A DNA stretch of 64,000 nucleotides from Humisphaera borealis (GCF_015169395.1 NZ_CP063458.1:4898001-4962000); one strand, 5' to 3'. Counted from the first letter of the stretch, positions 42,932-50,402 are shown. The notes: generated by a model not told the origin, from the sequence alone. Program-made: numbers and translations.

Positions 42932-43672
42932 ATGGCTGAAGAACAGAACCAACCGGCCGAACAGGCAGCACCCCAGTCCGCTCCGGAAGCCGCAGCACCC
43001 GTAGCCGACGCTGCCGCAGCTGTTGCACCGACAGGTACGATGACCGGTGGCGGTCTGGCCGGCAGCCGCGGGCAGGGCGGCGGGCAGGGCGGTGGTCGTG
43101 GTGGTCAGGGCGGTGGTCGAGGCGGCCAGGGTGGCGGCGGCGGCCGAGGCGGCCCGCGTCGCGATCGTCAGCCCGACGACTCGGGCATCGAGTCCTCCGT
43201 GGTCCGCATCTACCGTTGTGCCAAGGTCGTCAAGGGCGGCCGTACGTTCAGCTTCGGTGCACTCGTCGTCGCCGGCGACCGTAAGGGCAACATCGGCATC
43301 GGCTACGGCAAGGCCAACGAAGTCCCCAACGCCGTCGAGAAGGCGTCCAAGGACGCCAAGAAGAGCATGTTCAAGGTGAACCTCAAGGGTACCACCATCC
43401 CGCACACGGCCAAGGGCACCAGCGGGGCGAGCACGGTCATCCTGGTTCCGGCTCGTCCGGGTACCGGCGTCACCGCCGGCAAGAGTGTCCGTCCGTGCCT
43501 GGAACTCACCGGCGTCACCGATATTCTTTCCAAGGCGTACGGCTCCACGAGCCCGAAGAACCTGGTGAAGGCGACCATCGCCGCTCTCCGTCAGTTGCAG
43601 AACAAGGACTACGTGGAGAACATCCGTGGCGTCACCCTTGAGAAGGGTGCCGGCGAACTCACCGGCGTGTAA
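42932..43672 (+). CDS. rpsE: 30S ribosomal protein S5 with RGG-rich N-terminal domain
   Basis: 246 residues compared with about 165-175 usual. The normal S5 begins near residue 85 (IESSVVRIYRCAKVVKGGRTFSF) with the dsRBD-like fold, VVAGDRKGNIGIGYGKANEV, and the C-terminal domain with VTDILSKAYGSTSPKNLVKAT. Residues 1-35 are Ala/Glu/Gln/Pro-rich and 39-75 are a Gly/Arg/Gln repeat (GGQGGGRGGQGGGRGG). The start at 42932 is the first ATG in frame after a codon run translating the repeat upstream. RpmD does not follow. Confidence 0.95.
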   Translation: MAEEQNQPAEQAAPQSAPEAAAPVADAAAAVAPTGTMTGGGLAGSRGQGGGQGGGRGGQGGGRGGQGGGGGRGGPRRDRQPDDSGIESSVVRIYRCAKVVKGGRTFSFGALVVAGDRKGNIGIGYGKANEVPNAVEKASKDAKKSMFKVNLKGTTIPHTAKGTSGASTVILVPARPGTGVTAGKSVRPCLELTGVTDILSKAYGSTSPKNLVKATIAALRQLQNKDYVENIRGVTLEKGAGELTGV

Positions 43673-43678
43673 GGAATA

Positions 43679-43759
43679 GTGCTGAGTGAACTGTGCTGAG
43701 TGCTGAGTAAGATCGCATCCGGCCCCCACTCAGTGCTCAGCAGTTTCGACTCAGCACTC
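43679..43759. repeat. Inverted heptamer arrays, rpsE-rplO gap
   Basis: Left array 43679-43706 (GTGCTGA, GTGAACT, GTGCTGA, GTGCTGA) and right array 43725-43759 (CCCACTC, AGTGCTC, AGCAGTT, TCGACTC, AGCACTC). The loop is about 18 bases. The gap starts six bases after the rpsE stop and ends fourteen before rplO. Confidence 0.88.
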
Positions 43760-43773
43760 TGTAGGTATCGATT

Positions 43774-44376
43774 ATGGCAATGCTACACGACATCACCGGC
43801 CTCGTCCCGCGCAACAAGAAGCCGACGCGCAAGGGTCGTGGCAAGGCTGCCGGCAAGGGCAAGACCGCCGGCCGCGGCACCAAGGGTTCCGGCGCGCACG
43901 GTGGCGACGTCCACTGGAAGCCCGGCCACGAAGGTGGCCAGACGCCGCTGTTCCGCCGCTGGCCCAAGCGTGGTTTCAGCAACTTCAAGTTCGAGCGTAA
44001 GTTCAACGTTGTGAACCTTGACGCCCTCGAGCAGTTCGACAACGGCGCGACGGTTGATGCCGCCGCCCTGATCGCTCTGGGCAGCGTCCCCGATGCCAAG
44101 CTCCCGCTGAAGGTGCTCGGCGACGGCACGCTGACCAAGAAGCTCACGGTTATCGCCGGTGCCTACAGCAAGACGGCGCTGGAGAAGATCAAGGCTGTCG
44201 GCGGCGTCGCCCAGACCGTCAAGGGCGAAGCTTACGTCACCCGCAAGGAAAAGCCCGCTGTCGACCCGGCCAAGGCCTGGGAACGCAAGCAGCAGCAGAA
44301 GAACAGCAGCGGCAAGAAGGCCGCTCCGGCCGCGGCGGCTGAAGCGCCCGCCGCCGAGGCTCCCAAGGCTGAATAG
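43774..44376 (+). CDS. rplO: 50S ribosomal protein L15 with Ala/Lys-rich C-terminal tail
   Basis: 200 residues compared with about 145 usual. Start MAMLHDITGLVPRNKKPTRKGRGKAAGKGKTAGRGTKGSGAH is the conserved basic, glycine-rich rRNA-binding arm (GKGKTAGRGTKGSGAH). Core includes PLFRRWPKRGFSNFKF and LKVLGDGTLTKKLTV. The final ~45 residues (KAWERKQQQKNSSGKKAAPAAAAEAPA) are low-complexity and extra. Confidence 0.96.
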   Translation: MAMLHDITGLVPRNKKPTRKGRGKAAGKGKTAGRGTKGSGAHGGDVHWKPGHEGGQTPLFRRWPKRGFSNFKFERKFNVVNLDALEQFDNGATVDAAALIALGSVPDAKLPLKVLGDGTLTKKLTVIAGAYSKTALEKIKAVGGVAQTVKGEAYVTRKEKPAVDPAKAWERKQQQKNSSGKKAAPAAAAEAPAAEAPKAE

Positions 44377-44402
44377 GCCTGTCCGTCTGCCGAGAGAGCA
44401 AC

Positions 44403-44494
44403 TTAGCCATAGATGCACACAGATGAACACAGATAAGAGAGCAGCTACAATGCTTGTCTCTTGTCTGTGTTCATCTGCATATATCTGTGGCTGA
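44403..44494. repeat. Inverted repeat with decamer periodicity, rplO-secY gap
   Basis: Arms 44403-44440 and 44457-44494 match as reverse complements at about 31 of 38 positions by eye. The core is CACAGATGAACACAGAT, a ten-base periodic word of a type common in several phyla. 16-base loop. Confidence 0.87.
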
Positions 44495-44591
44495 TTCTCT
44501 TGCCGAGTTTCGCGAACTTGGCGGCTTTGATCGTACCATCCATTGTTGCCGGCGTCCGTTGCCGGTGGCCGCCCTTGCGGTGGAGTGAAGA

Positions 44592-46013
44592 ATGCTCAAG
44601 ACGTTCCTCAATATTTTCCGCGTCCCCGAACTGCGGAACAAGGTGCTCTTCACCCTGTTCATGCTGATGATCTACCGCATCGGCTTCCACGTGCCGATTC
44701 CGGGCGTCGATCAGACGGCCTTCGAAGAAATGGCCAAGAAGCAGTCCGAAGGTGGCGACGCCTTCGGCCGCATCACCGCCTACCTGTCCATCTTTTCCGG
44801 CGGCAGCCTCAGCCAGAGCACGATCTTCGGGCTTGGCGTTATGCCGTACATCTCGGCGTCGATCATCTTCCAGCTCCTGGCGACGGTCGTGCCGTCGCTC
44901 GAGAAGCTGCGTAAAGAAGGCGAAACCGGCCGGCGGAAGATTCAGGAATGGACGCGTTACGCGACCGTGCCCCTGTGCATTATCCAGGGGGCATTCTGGA
45001 TCAAGTACATGCAGAGCCCGGGTGGGGGCGTGAGCTCCCTCGTCCAGTCGCAGTTTGCACACACTTTCGGGTTCTGGTTCATGGCGCTGACCTGCCTGAC
45101 GGCCGGTTGCCTGTTCCTGATGTGGCTCGGTGAACAGATCGACGAGTACGGCCTGGGTAATGGCATTTCGCTGTTGATCCTCGCCGGCATCGTGGCCCGC
45201 ATGCCGTTCGCGCTGACGCTCCTGGCCCAGCAGACGAACTTCACGGCGGTAAACGATCCCAGCCGGCCGATCGGTATCGGACACATCCTGTTCCTGATGT
45301 TCGCGTTCGTGTTCATCATCGCTGGCTCGATCCTGATCACTCAGGCCCAGCGGCGGATTCCGATCCAGCAGGCAAAGCACACTCGCGGTCGTCGTGTTTA
45401 TGGCGGCCAGCGGCAGTACCTGCCGCTCCGCGTCAATCACGGCGGCGTGATGCCGATCATCTTCGCCCAGTCCCTGATGCTCTTTCCGGGCCTGGCTCTG
45501 GACGCCATCAAGTCCTGGGTGGTTCCCTCGGGCAACCCGGACGGCTTCTTTGCCAACCTGGTCCTCTTTCTCCAGGTTGAGTTCCAGCGCGGCGGGTTCC
45601 TCTACATCCTGACTGAAATCGTCATGATCTACTTCTTCAGCTACTTCTGGACCACCGTCCAGTTCCAGCCGAAGGAGATGGCCAACCAGCTTCGCGATTA
45701 CGGCAGCTTTATCCCGGGCCTTCGACCGGGCAAGCGAACCGCGGATTACCTCGAGAAGGTCATGATGCGAATGACCTATGTCGGTGCGGCGTTCCTGTGC
45801 ATTATCGCCGTCATCCCGACTGCGATCACCGCCTGGCTCAAGATCGACCCGAACATCTCCGCGTTCCTGGGCGGCACCGGCCTGCTGATCGTCGTCAGCG
45901 TCGCGCTGGATATGGTTCAGCGGATCGAAGCCAACCTGCTCATGCGAAACTACAGCGGCTTCCTCAGCGGGCCCGGCCAGAAGGGCAAGCGGATCAAGGG
46001 ACGACAATATTGA
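44592..46013 (+). CDS. secY: Preprotein translocase subunit SecY
   Basis: 473 residues. Channel subunit of the Sec translocon with ten predicted membrane helices. N-terminal LKTFLNIFRVPELRNKVLFTLFMLMIYRIG, seen as FRVPELRNKVLFTLFML; plug and helix 2 region IFSGGSLSQSTIFGLGVMPYISASII; helix 5 LGEQIDEYGLGNGISLLI; loop RRIPIQQAKHTRGRR; and the C-terminal LLMRNYSGFLSGPGQKGKR. Gene order L15-SecY is standard, but Adk does not follow. Confidence 0.97.
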   Translation: MLKTFLNIFRVPELRNKVLFTLFMLMIYRIGFHVPIPGVDQTAFEEMAKKQSEGGDAFGRITAYLSIFSGGSLSQSTIFGLGVMPYISASIIFQLLATVVPSLEKLRKEGETGRRKIQEWTRYATVPLCIIQGAFWIKYMQSPGGGVSSLVQSQFAHTFGFWFMALTCLTAGCLFLMWLGEQIDEYGLGNGISLLILAGIVARMPFALTLLAQQTNFTAVNDPSRPIGIGHILFLMFAFVFIIAGSILITQAQRRIPIQQAKHTRGRRVYGGQRQYLPLRVNHGGVMPIIFAQSLMLFPGLALDAIKSWVVPSGNPDGFFANLVLFLQVEFQRGGFLYILTEIVMIYFFSYFWTTVQFQPKEMANQLRDYGSFIPGLRPGKRTADYLEKVMMRMTYVGAAFLCIIAVIPTAITAWLKIDPNISAFLGGTGLLIVVSVALDMVQRIEANLLMRNYSGFLSGPGQKGKRIKGRQY

Positions 46014-46015
46014 GC

Positions 46016-46102
46016 AAGGATGACGGCGGACGGATGAAGGATGAATTGAAGGCATCCGCGTCCCAGACTTCATCCTTCAGGCTTCCGCCTTCATCTTTAC
46101 GC
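46016..46102. repeat. Inverted heptamer arrays, secY-map gap
   Basis: Left array 46016-46043 (AAGGATG, ACGGCGG, ACGGATG, AAGGATG) and right array 46068-46102 (CTTCATC, CTTCAGG, CTTCCGC, CTTCATC, TTTACGC). The arrays fill the gap from two bases after the secY stop to two bases before the map start. The pyrimidine-rich right array leaves no Shine-Dalgarno. Confidence 0.9.
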
Positions 46103-46104
46103 CT

Positions 46105-46896
46105 ATGTACGTTCTGAAGAGCCGACGAGAGATTGAGATGATGCGGCGAGCAGGCCAGATCGCCTGCAACGTCCTGGCGAAGATGCGCGAAGCGGCGGTG
46201 GCCGGTATCAGCACCGGCGAACTGGACATGATCGCCCGCGAGGAAATGCTTCGCGAGGGTGCCGTCTCCGGGTCGCGGTTCTACCCGACCTACGAAGAGG
46301 GCAAAGGCTTTCCCGGCTGGACCTGTGTCAGCATCAACGAAGAGATCGTCCACGGCATCCCCGGCAAACGCGTGCTGAAGGATGGCGATGTGGTATCTCT
46401 CGACGTCGCGTTGCACCTGAACGGCTATTGTGCCGACACGTGCGCGACCGTTCCCGTGGGAACCGTTTCGCCGCTGGCCCAGAAGCTGCTGGATGTCACG
46501 AAGGCGACGCTTTCGATGGCGATCGAGAACATTCGTCCCGGCCGGCGGTGGTCGGAGGTCGCCAGGCTCGTGCAGAAGAATGTCGAGCGAAACGGCTTCG
46601 CGGTGGTGCGGGAGTTTGTCGGTCACGGGATCGGTCGTCAGATGCACGAGGACCCGAAGGTGCCGAACTTCGTGACCGGCGAAGGGTTACGCGGCGACTT
46701 TGAGCTCCGTCCGGGCATGACGCTCGCCGTCGAGCCGATGGTCGTTGCCGGCAAGCGGGACGTGAAGCAGTTGAAAGACAACTGGACGATGGTGACCGTC
46801 GATCACAAGCCGGCGGCTCACTTCGAGCATACGATCGCGGTCACGGAGGTAGGCGTCGACGTGCTCACTGATGGGCGTCGGCCTTTCACACTTTAG
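46105..46896 (+). CDS. map: Type I methionine aminopeptidase
   Basis: 263 residues. Removes initiator Met from nascent proteins. LKSRREIEMMRRAGQIA at the start; metal ligands are Asp in VSLDVALHLNGYCADT (two), His in GHGIGRQMHEDPKVPNF, Glu in LAVEPMVV and Glu in FEHTIAVTEVG. All five are present. It lies between secY and rpmJ, the common position, though infA does not follow it. Confidence 0.96.
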   Translation: MYVLKSRREIEMMRRAGQIACNVLAKMREAAVAGISTGELDMIAREEMLREGAVSGSRFYPTYEEGKGFPGWTCVSINEEIVHGIPGKRVLKDGDVVSLDVALHLNGYCADTCATVPVGTVSPLAQKLLDVTKATLSMAIENIRPGRRWSEVARLVQKNVERNGFAVVREFVGHGIGRQMHEDPKVPNFVTGEGLRGDFELRPGMTLAVEPMVVAGKRDVKQLKDNWTMVTVDHKPAAHFEHTIAVTEVGVDVLTDGRRPFTL

Positions 46897-46964
46897 AGTC
46901 GCTCGTTAGCGGCTCTGAGGACGCCTTGAAGCGGATGTCAAGGTATTGGGACGAAATAGTTAGC

Positions 46965-46981
46965 GGCCCCCTTGAGGGGCC
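46965..46981. promoter_or_regulatory. Hairpin overlapping the rpmJ promoter
   Basis: GGCCCC-cttga-GGGGCC immediately after map. It may act as a weak terminator or processing stem, and its loop includes the -35 box of the promoter candidate below. Confidence 0.45.
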
Positions 46982-47000
46982 AGCGGTTTTCGGCTATACT
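46972..47000 (+). promoter_or_regulatory. Internal promoter for rpmJ-rpsM-rpsK-rpoA-rplQ
   Basis: TTGAGG (46972-46977), 17 bases, TATACT (46995-47000), about 38 bases before the expected rpmJ ribosome site. Fits a separate alpha-operon transcript. Confidence 0.6.
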
Positions 47001-47044
47001 CGCCGATTCGCCGTTTTTCAAGTGATTGTAAGAGGTTGACAGCC

Positions 47045-47158
47045 ATGAAGGTACGAGCAAGCGTCAGGCGGATCTGCGAGAACTGCAAGATTGTCCGCCG
47101 TAAAGGTACGGTGCGGGTGATCTGCACGAACACCAAGCACAAGCAGAAGCAGGGTTGA
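47045..47158 (+). CDS. rpmJ: 50S ribosomal protein L36
   Basis: 37 residues, a short gene. [20 protein letters not shown] with a zinc ribbon made by Cys11, Cys14, Cys27 and His32 ([11 protein letters not shown]). Standard length and the zinc-binding form. AAGAGG lies nine bases before the start. Located in the usual place before rpsM. InfA, often between map and rpmJ, is missing. Confidence 0.96.
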   Translation: MKVRASVRRICENCKIVRRKGTVRVICTNTKHKQKQG

Positions 47159-47247
47159 ACCTACTCCGTGCCGGCGTCCGGTGATCGCGATGCGATCGTC
47201 GGCGGCGGGGCGGCCTTCAGACTAATTATCAGAATCGGAGCAGCGTT

Positions 47248-47634
47248 ATGCCGCGTATCTCGGGCATCGATATCCCCAACGACAAGAAGATCAAGATCAG
47301 CCTGCGCTACATCTACGGCGTCGGGCCGACCAATGCCCTGGCGATCCTGAAGGAAGCCGGCATCGATCCGGAGCGTCGCGCCAAGGACATGACGGAAGAT
47401 GAGCTTGCCAAGATCATCGGCATCATCGACCGCAGCATCTTGGTCGAAGGTGCTCTCCGCCGGAATATCCAGCAGAACGTCGGTCGGCTGCGCGACATCA
47501 ACAGCTTCCGCGGCAACCGTCATCGCCGCTCGCTCCCGACCCGCGGCCAGCGCACGCGTTCTAACGCCCGCACCCGTAAGGGTCCGCGCAAGACCGTCGC
47601 CGGCAAGAAGGGCGTGAAGGAACTCGGTAAGTAA
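47248..47634 (+). CDS. rpsM: 30S ribosomal protein S13
   Basis: 128 residues. [30 protein letters not shown], seen as [21 protein letters not shown]'s core, then [24 protein letters not shown] and the tail [20 protein letters not shown]. Head protein contacting the P-site tRNA and intersubunit bridge. The stop codon's last base is also the first base of the following heptamer array. Confidence 0.97.
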   Translation: MPRISGIDIPNDKKIKISLRYIYGVGPTNALAILKEAGIDPERRAKDMTEDELAKIIGIIDRSILVEGALRRNIQQNVGRLRDINSFRGNRHRRSLPTRGQRTRSNARTRKGPRKTVAGKKGVKELGK

Positions 47635-47711
47635 GGATGAACGATGAGGGCTGAAGGATGAAAGTGGATGAGCTGATTCATCCGTCGTCCTTCCGGCTTC
47701 ATCCTGATTCA
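47634..47711. repeat. Inverted heptamer arrays, rpsM-rpsK gap
   Basis: Left array 47634-47668 (AGGATGA, ACGATGA, GGGCTGA, AGGATGA, AAGTGGA) and right array 47677-47711 (TTCATCC, GTCGTCC, TTCCGGC, TTCATCC, TGATTCA). The loop is only about 8 bases. The left array overlaps the last base of the rpsM stop codon. Confidence 0.9.
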
Positions 47712-47759
47712 ACTGCGGGTACGGCCATGGCCGGATGATCCGCGAAGGATAGACGACAG

Positions 47760-48167
47760 ATGGCAGATAAGGCAGTTACGCCGGCCGCCAAGGCCGCCGC
47801 GAAGAAGAAGATCCGCAAGGGTGTCACCAAGGCGGTGGCGCACATCAAGGCGACCTTCAACAACACGATCATCACGATCACCGATACCAACGGCGAAACG
47901 CTGTCGTGGGCGTCAGCCGGGACGGTCGGATTCAAGGGTGCCCGCAAGAGCACGCCGTTTGCCGCCGGTCGCGCCGCTGAGACGGCCGCTAACCAGGCCC
48001 GTAAGCACGGCGTGGTCGAGATCGAGGTCAAGGTGAAGGGTCCGGGCGCGGGTCGCGAACAGGCGATCATCCAGATCCAGCACGCCGGCCTGAAGGTCAC
48101 CGGCATCGAAGACGTCACCCCGTTGCCGCACAACGGTTGCCGTCCCCCGAAGAAGCGCCGCGTGTAA
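47760..48167 (+). CDS. rpsK: 30S ribosomal protein S11
   Basis: 135 residues. A Lys/Ala N-terminal tail ([20 protein letters not shown]) then [29 protein letters not shown], seen as [18 protein letters not shown], and the C-terminal [18 protein letters not shown] variant with [17 protein letters not shown]. Platform protein at the E-site side of the mRNA channel. RpsD does not follow, unlike most bacteria. Confidence 0.97.
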   Translation: MADKAVTPAAKAAAKKKIRKGVTKAVAHIKATFNNTIITITDTNGETLSWASAGTVGFKGARKSTPFAAGRAAETAANQARKHGVVEIEVKVKGPGAGREQAIIQIQHAGLKVTGIEDVTPLPHNGCRPPKKRRV

Positions 48168-48370
48168 TGCAAGCAGTAGGGCACGTCGGATGCAGGGATG
48201 TAGAAGTCCTTCAGTACCCGACATCCTTACTCCCTACACCCCTACTCATCACAAGCAACGCGCCTCCCTGGCGAGGTGGAAGAACAGATGGCCCCCATTG
48301 GTCGGGGCGGGAACCTTCCGCGATCCGGGTTTGAGGTGCTCAGAGGCTCGGCCTCCAGAGGAGATTGACT
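48168..48370. repeat. Heptamer array and leader, rpsK-rpoA gap
   Basis: The right array 48218-48245 has four CCNNACN units (CCGACAT, CCTTACT, CCCTACA, CCCCTAC). A left counterpart near 48175-48203 (AGTAGGG, then GATGCAG, GGATGTAG) is degenerate. The other 125 bases up to rpoA have no repeat; GAGGAGAT serves as the Shine-Dalgarno. Confidence 0.65.
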
Positions 48371-49456
48371 ATGCGTATTCGCTGGCGTGGATTGGAACTT
48401 CCCAGCCGGGTGGTTCGCGACGAACAGGTTTCCACCGAAACGTTTGGCCGGTTCACCGCCGAGCCTTTCGAGCGCGGTTTCGGCACGACCGTGGGCAACA
48501 GCCTGCGTCGAATTCTTTTGTCGAGCCTCGAAGGCGCAGCCGTCACGCACATCAAGCTCAAGGGCGCTCAGCACGAGTTTTCGTCGCTGGCCGGTGTGAT
48601 GGAAGATGTCACTGACATCATCCTGAACATCAAGAGCCTGATCGTGAAGTGCGAATCGGACGAGCCCAAGGAGATCAAGCTGGTCGCCAAGAAGGCCGGC
48701 CCGGTCACCGCGGGAATGATCGAGACCGATCCTTCGGTCACGATCTTCAACAAGAACATGGTCATCGCGACGCTGACGGAAGACGTCAACTTCGAGATGA
48801 CGCTGAAGGTTGCCAAGGGTCGCGGGTACAAGACCGCGTCCGAAAACAACGCCGAGCTTGAAGAGCAGGAAATCGGCCAGATCGCGGTCGATTCGATCTT
48901 CTCGCCGGTCACCCGCGTTCGTTACAGCACGGAAGACGCCCGCGTTGGTCAGAAGACCGACTACGACCGTCTCGTGCTGGAGATCTGGACCAACGGCACG
49001 ATCAGCCCGGAGATGGCACTGGTCGAGGCCAGCAAGATCCTCCGCAAGCATCTCAATCCGTTCGTTCAGTACTTCGAACTCGGTTCGGAACTGGCCAACG
49101 AAGATGCGATCGACGCGCTGCGTGACGCCAACAAGGCGATGGTCGATCCGGAGCTCGAGAACAAGCTGAACATGACCGTTCAGGAACTGGATTTGTCGGT
49201 CCGGGCGAACAACTGCCTGGAATCGGCCAAGATCCAGACGGTTCGCGAACTGGTGCAGAAGACCGACCTGGACCTGTTGAAGGTCCGCAGCTTCGGCAAG
49301 ACGAGCCTGCGTGAAGTCAAGCGTAAGCTTGCCGACATGGGCCTGAGCCTCGGCATGGACCTCTCGGTCGTGCAGCAGGGTGGCATGGACGCGGCGGTCA
49401 TGCCGGATGACGATGAAGACGAGATGGCCGAATCGGACGAGCAGGCCGCTCGGTAA
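48371..49456 (+). CDS. rpoA: DNA-directed RNA polymerase subunit alpha
   Basis: 361 residues from the ATG at 48371 (a TTG two codons upstream lacks support). N-terminal dimerisation domain: FTAEPFERGFGTTVGNSLRRILLSS and SLAGVMEDVTDIILNIK, with EIWTNGTISPEMALVEASKIL. C-terminal domain from about 265: LDLSVRANNCLESAKIQTVRELV and LLKVRSFGKTSLREVKRKLADMGLSLGM, the DNA- and activator-binding helix-hairpin-helix. The last 30 residues are acidic (DDDEDEMAESDEQ). Confidence 0.97.
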   Translation: MRIRWRGLELPSRVVRDEQVSTETFGRFTAEPFERGFGTTVGNSLRRILLSSLEGAAVTHIKLKGAQHEFSSLAGVMEDVTDIILNIKSLIVKCESDEPKEIKLVAKKAGPVTAGMIETDPSVTIFNKNMVIATLTEDVNFEMTLKVAKGRGYKTASENNAELEEQEIGQIAVDSIFSPVTRVRYSTEDARVGQKTDYDRLVLEIWTNGTISPEMALVEASKILRKHLNPFVQYFELGSELANEDAIDALRDANKAMVDPELENKLNMTVQELDLSVRANNCLESAKIQTVRELVQKTDLDLLKVRSFGKTSLREVKRKLADMGLSLGMDLSVVQQGGMDAAVMPDDDEDEMAESDEQAAR

Positions 49457-49553
49457 TTGTGGTGCAGGCTTAGCGGCCTGCACGATTTGACTTTCGATTG
49501 AATTGCAGGCATTGCCTGCGTAAAAGCGTGCCGGCTGAATGCCTGCACCACAA
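49457..49553. repeat. BIME-like mosaic, rpoA-rplQ gap
   Basis: Outer arms TTGTGGTGCAGGC (49457-49469) and GCCTGCACCACAA (49541-49553) are perfect complements. Inside are further GCAGGC/GCCTGC hairpins. It starts one base after the rpoA stop. A degenerate relative lies near 42853 in the rplR-rpsE gap. Confidence 0.9.
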
Positions 49554-49567
49554 CGATAGGTGATGTC

Positions 49568-50110
49568 ATGCGTCACATGATCCGCGGCCGCCAGTTGAGC
49601 CGTGACACCGAGCACCGCAAGGCGCTCCGTCGCAACCTGGCTCAGAGCCTCTTCGAGCACGGCAAGATTCGCACGACCCTTCCGAAAGCCAAGGAAGTGC
49701 GTGCATTCGTCGAGAAGCTGATCACGCTCGCCCGCCAGAACAACCTGAACAACCGCCGCCGGGTTATCCAGCTCATGCAGGACCGCCGGCTGGTGGACGA
49801 CGAGCAGGAGTTCACCGGGCAGACGGTGATCCAGAAGCTGTTTGATGAAATCGGACCGGCGTTCGCCGACCGCGCGGGTGGTTACACCCGCATCATCAAG
49901 ACCAGCGACTTCCGCATTGGTGACGGCGGCGACATTGTCGTGCTGCAGCTGATCACCGTCGATGCGGCCCCCACGGGCACCGCCCGCCGGACCGCCGGCC
50001 TGCGTCGCAAGCGCAACGAGCGTCGTCGGCTGTTTGCCAGCCGGTCGCTCAAGAAGACCGACGCCAAGCCGGAGGCTGCGGCCGAAGCCAAGGCTGAGCC
50101 CCAGGCCTGA
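49568..50110 (+). CDS. rplQ: 50S ribosomal protein L17 with C-terminal extension
   Basis: 180 residues compared with about 120 usual. MRHMIRGRQLSRDTEHRKALRRNLAQSLFEHGKIRTTLPKAKEVR, seen as QLSRDTEHRKALRRNLAQSL and IRTTLPKAKEVR, then GPAFADRAGGYTRIIKTSDFRIGDGG. The last ~50 residues are Arg-rich then Ala/Glu/Lys-rich (AAAEAKAEPQA). Last gene of the cluster, followed by a terminator. Confidence 0.96.
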   Translation: MRHMIRGRQLSRDTEHRKALRRNLAQSLFEHGKIRTTLPKAKEVRAFVEKLITLARQNNLNNRRRVIQLMQDRRLVDDEQEFTGQTVIQKLFDEIGPAFADRAGGYTRIIKTSDFRIGDGGDIVVLQLITVDAAPTGTARRTAGLRRKRNERRRLFASRSLKKTDAKPEAAAEAKAEPQA

Positions 50111-50173
50111 TCGACAGTCAATGGCGGGAGTTTGAGGGCCCTGCGGGTCGTGACTTCCGCGAAACGGGATATC

Positions 50174-50219
50174 GAAGGCAGGCGACGTTGGTGACGACGT
50201 CGCCTGCCTTCCTCGTTTT
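50174..50219 (+). terminator. Terminator of the ribosomal cluster
   Basis: Perfect 14-base stem GAAGGCAGGCGACG (50174-50187) with its complement (50198-50211), then CTCGTTTTG. It is 64 bases after the rplQ stop. Confidence 0.85.
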
Positions 50220-50372
50220 GCAGCCATGGTCGAACGACCGCTTTGCTATCCCGCCGCAGGCGAAGACCTGGCCTTCACCGAAAACGTTATGCAAGTCCCG
50301 AGAAAGCAGTCGCTTGCGAATACAGGATACGCCGCATAAGCCGGTTTCGGCGGAGGACACCGTAGTCGAATG

Positions 50373-50402
50373 TTGACAGGCAAGGCCAGTCAACTTTAGA
50401 AT
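50373..50402 (+). promoter_or_regulatory. Sigma-70 promoter of the GT2 gene
   Basis: TTGACA (50373-50378), 18 bases, TAGAAT (50397-50402). Predicted transcript start near 50409, giving a leader of about 268 bases. Confidence 0.72.

Noticed and set aside
44445-46073. 542-codon open frame antisense to secY
   Set aside because: High GC content opens antisense frames; its product is His/Gln/Arg-rich without a family, while secY is unambiguous.
46965-46981. Hairpin after map as a strong terminator
   Set aside because: Only six pairs and no T run follow; the same place holds a promoter -35, so it was listed only as a regulatory candidate.
35331-48245. Heptamer arrays as a CRISPR array
   Set aside because: Units are seven bases, directly adjacent, without spacers, differ from gap to gap and have no cas genes.
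48242-50227. 661-codon open frame antisense to rpoA and rplQ
   Set aside because: A shadow of two certain genes, with no recognisable domain.
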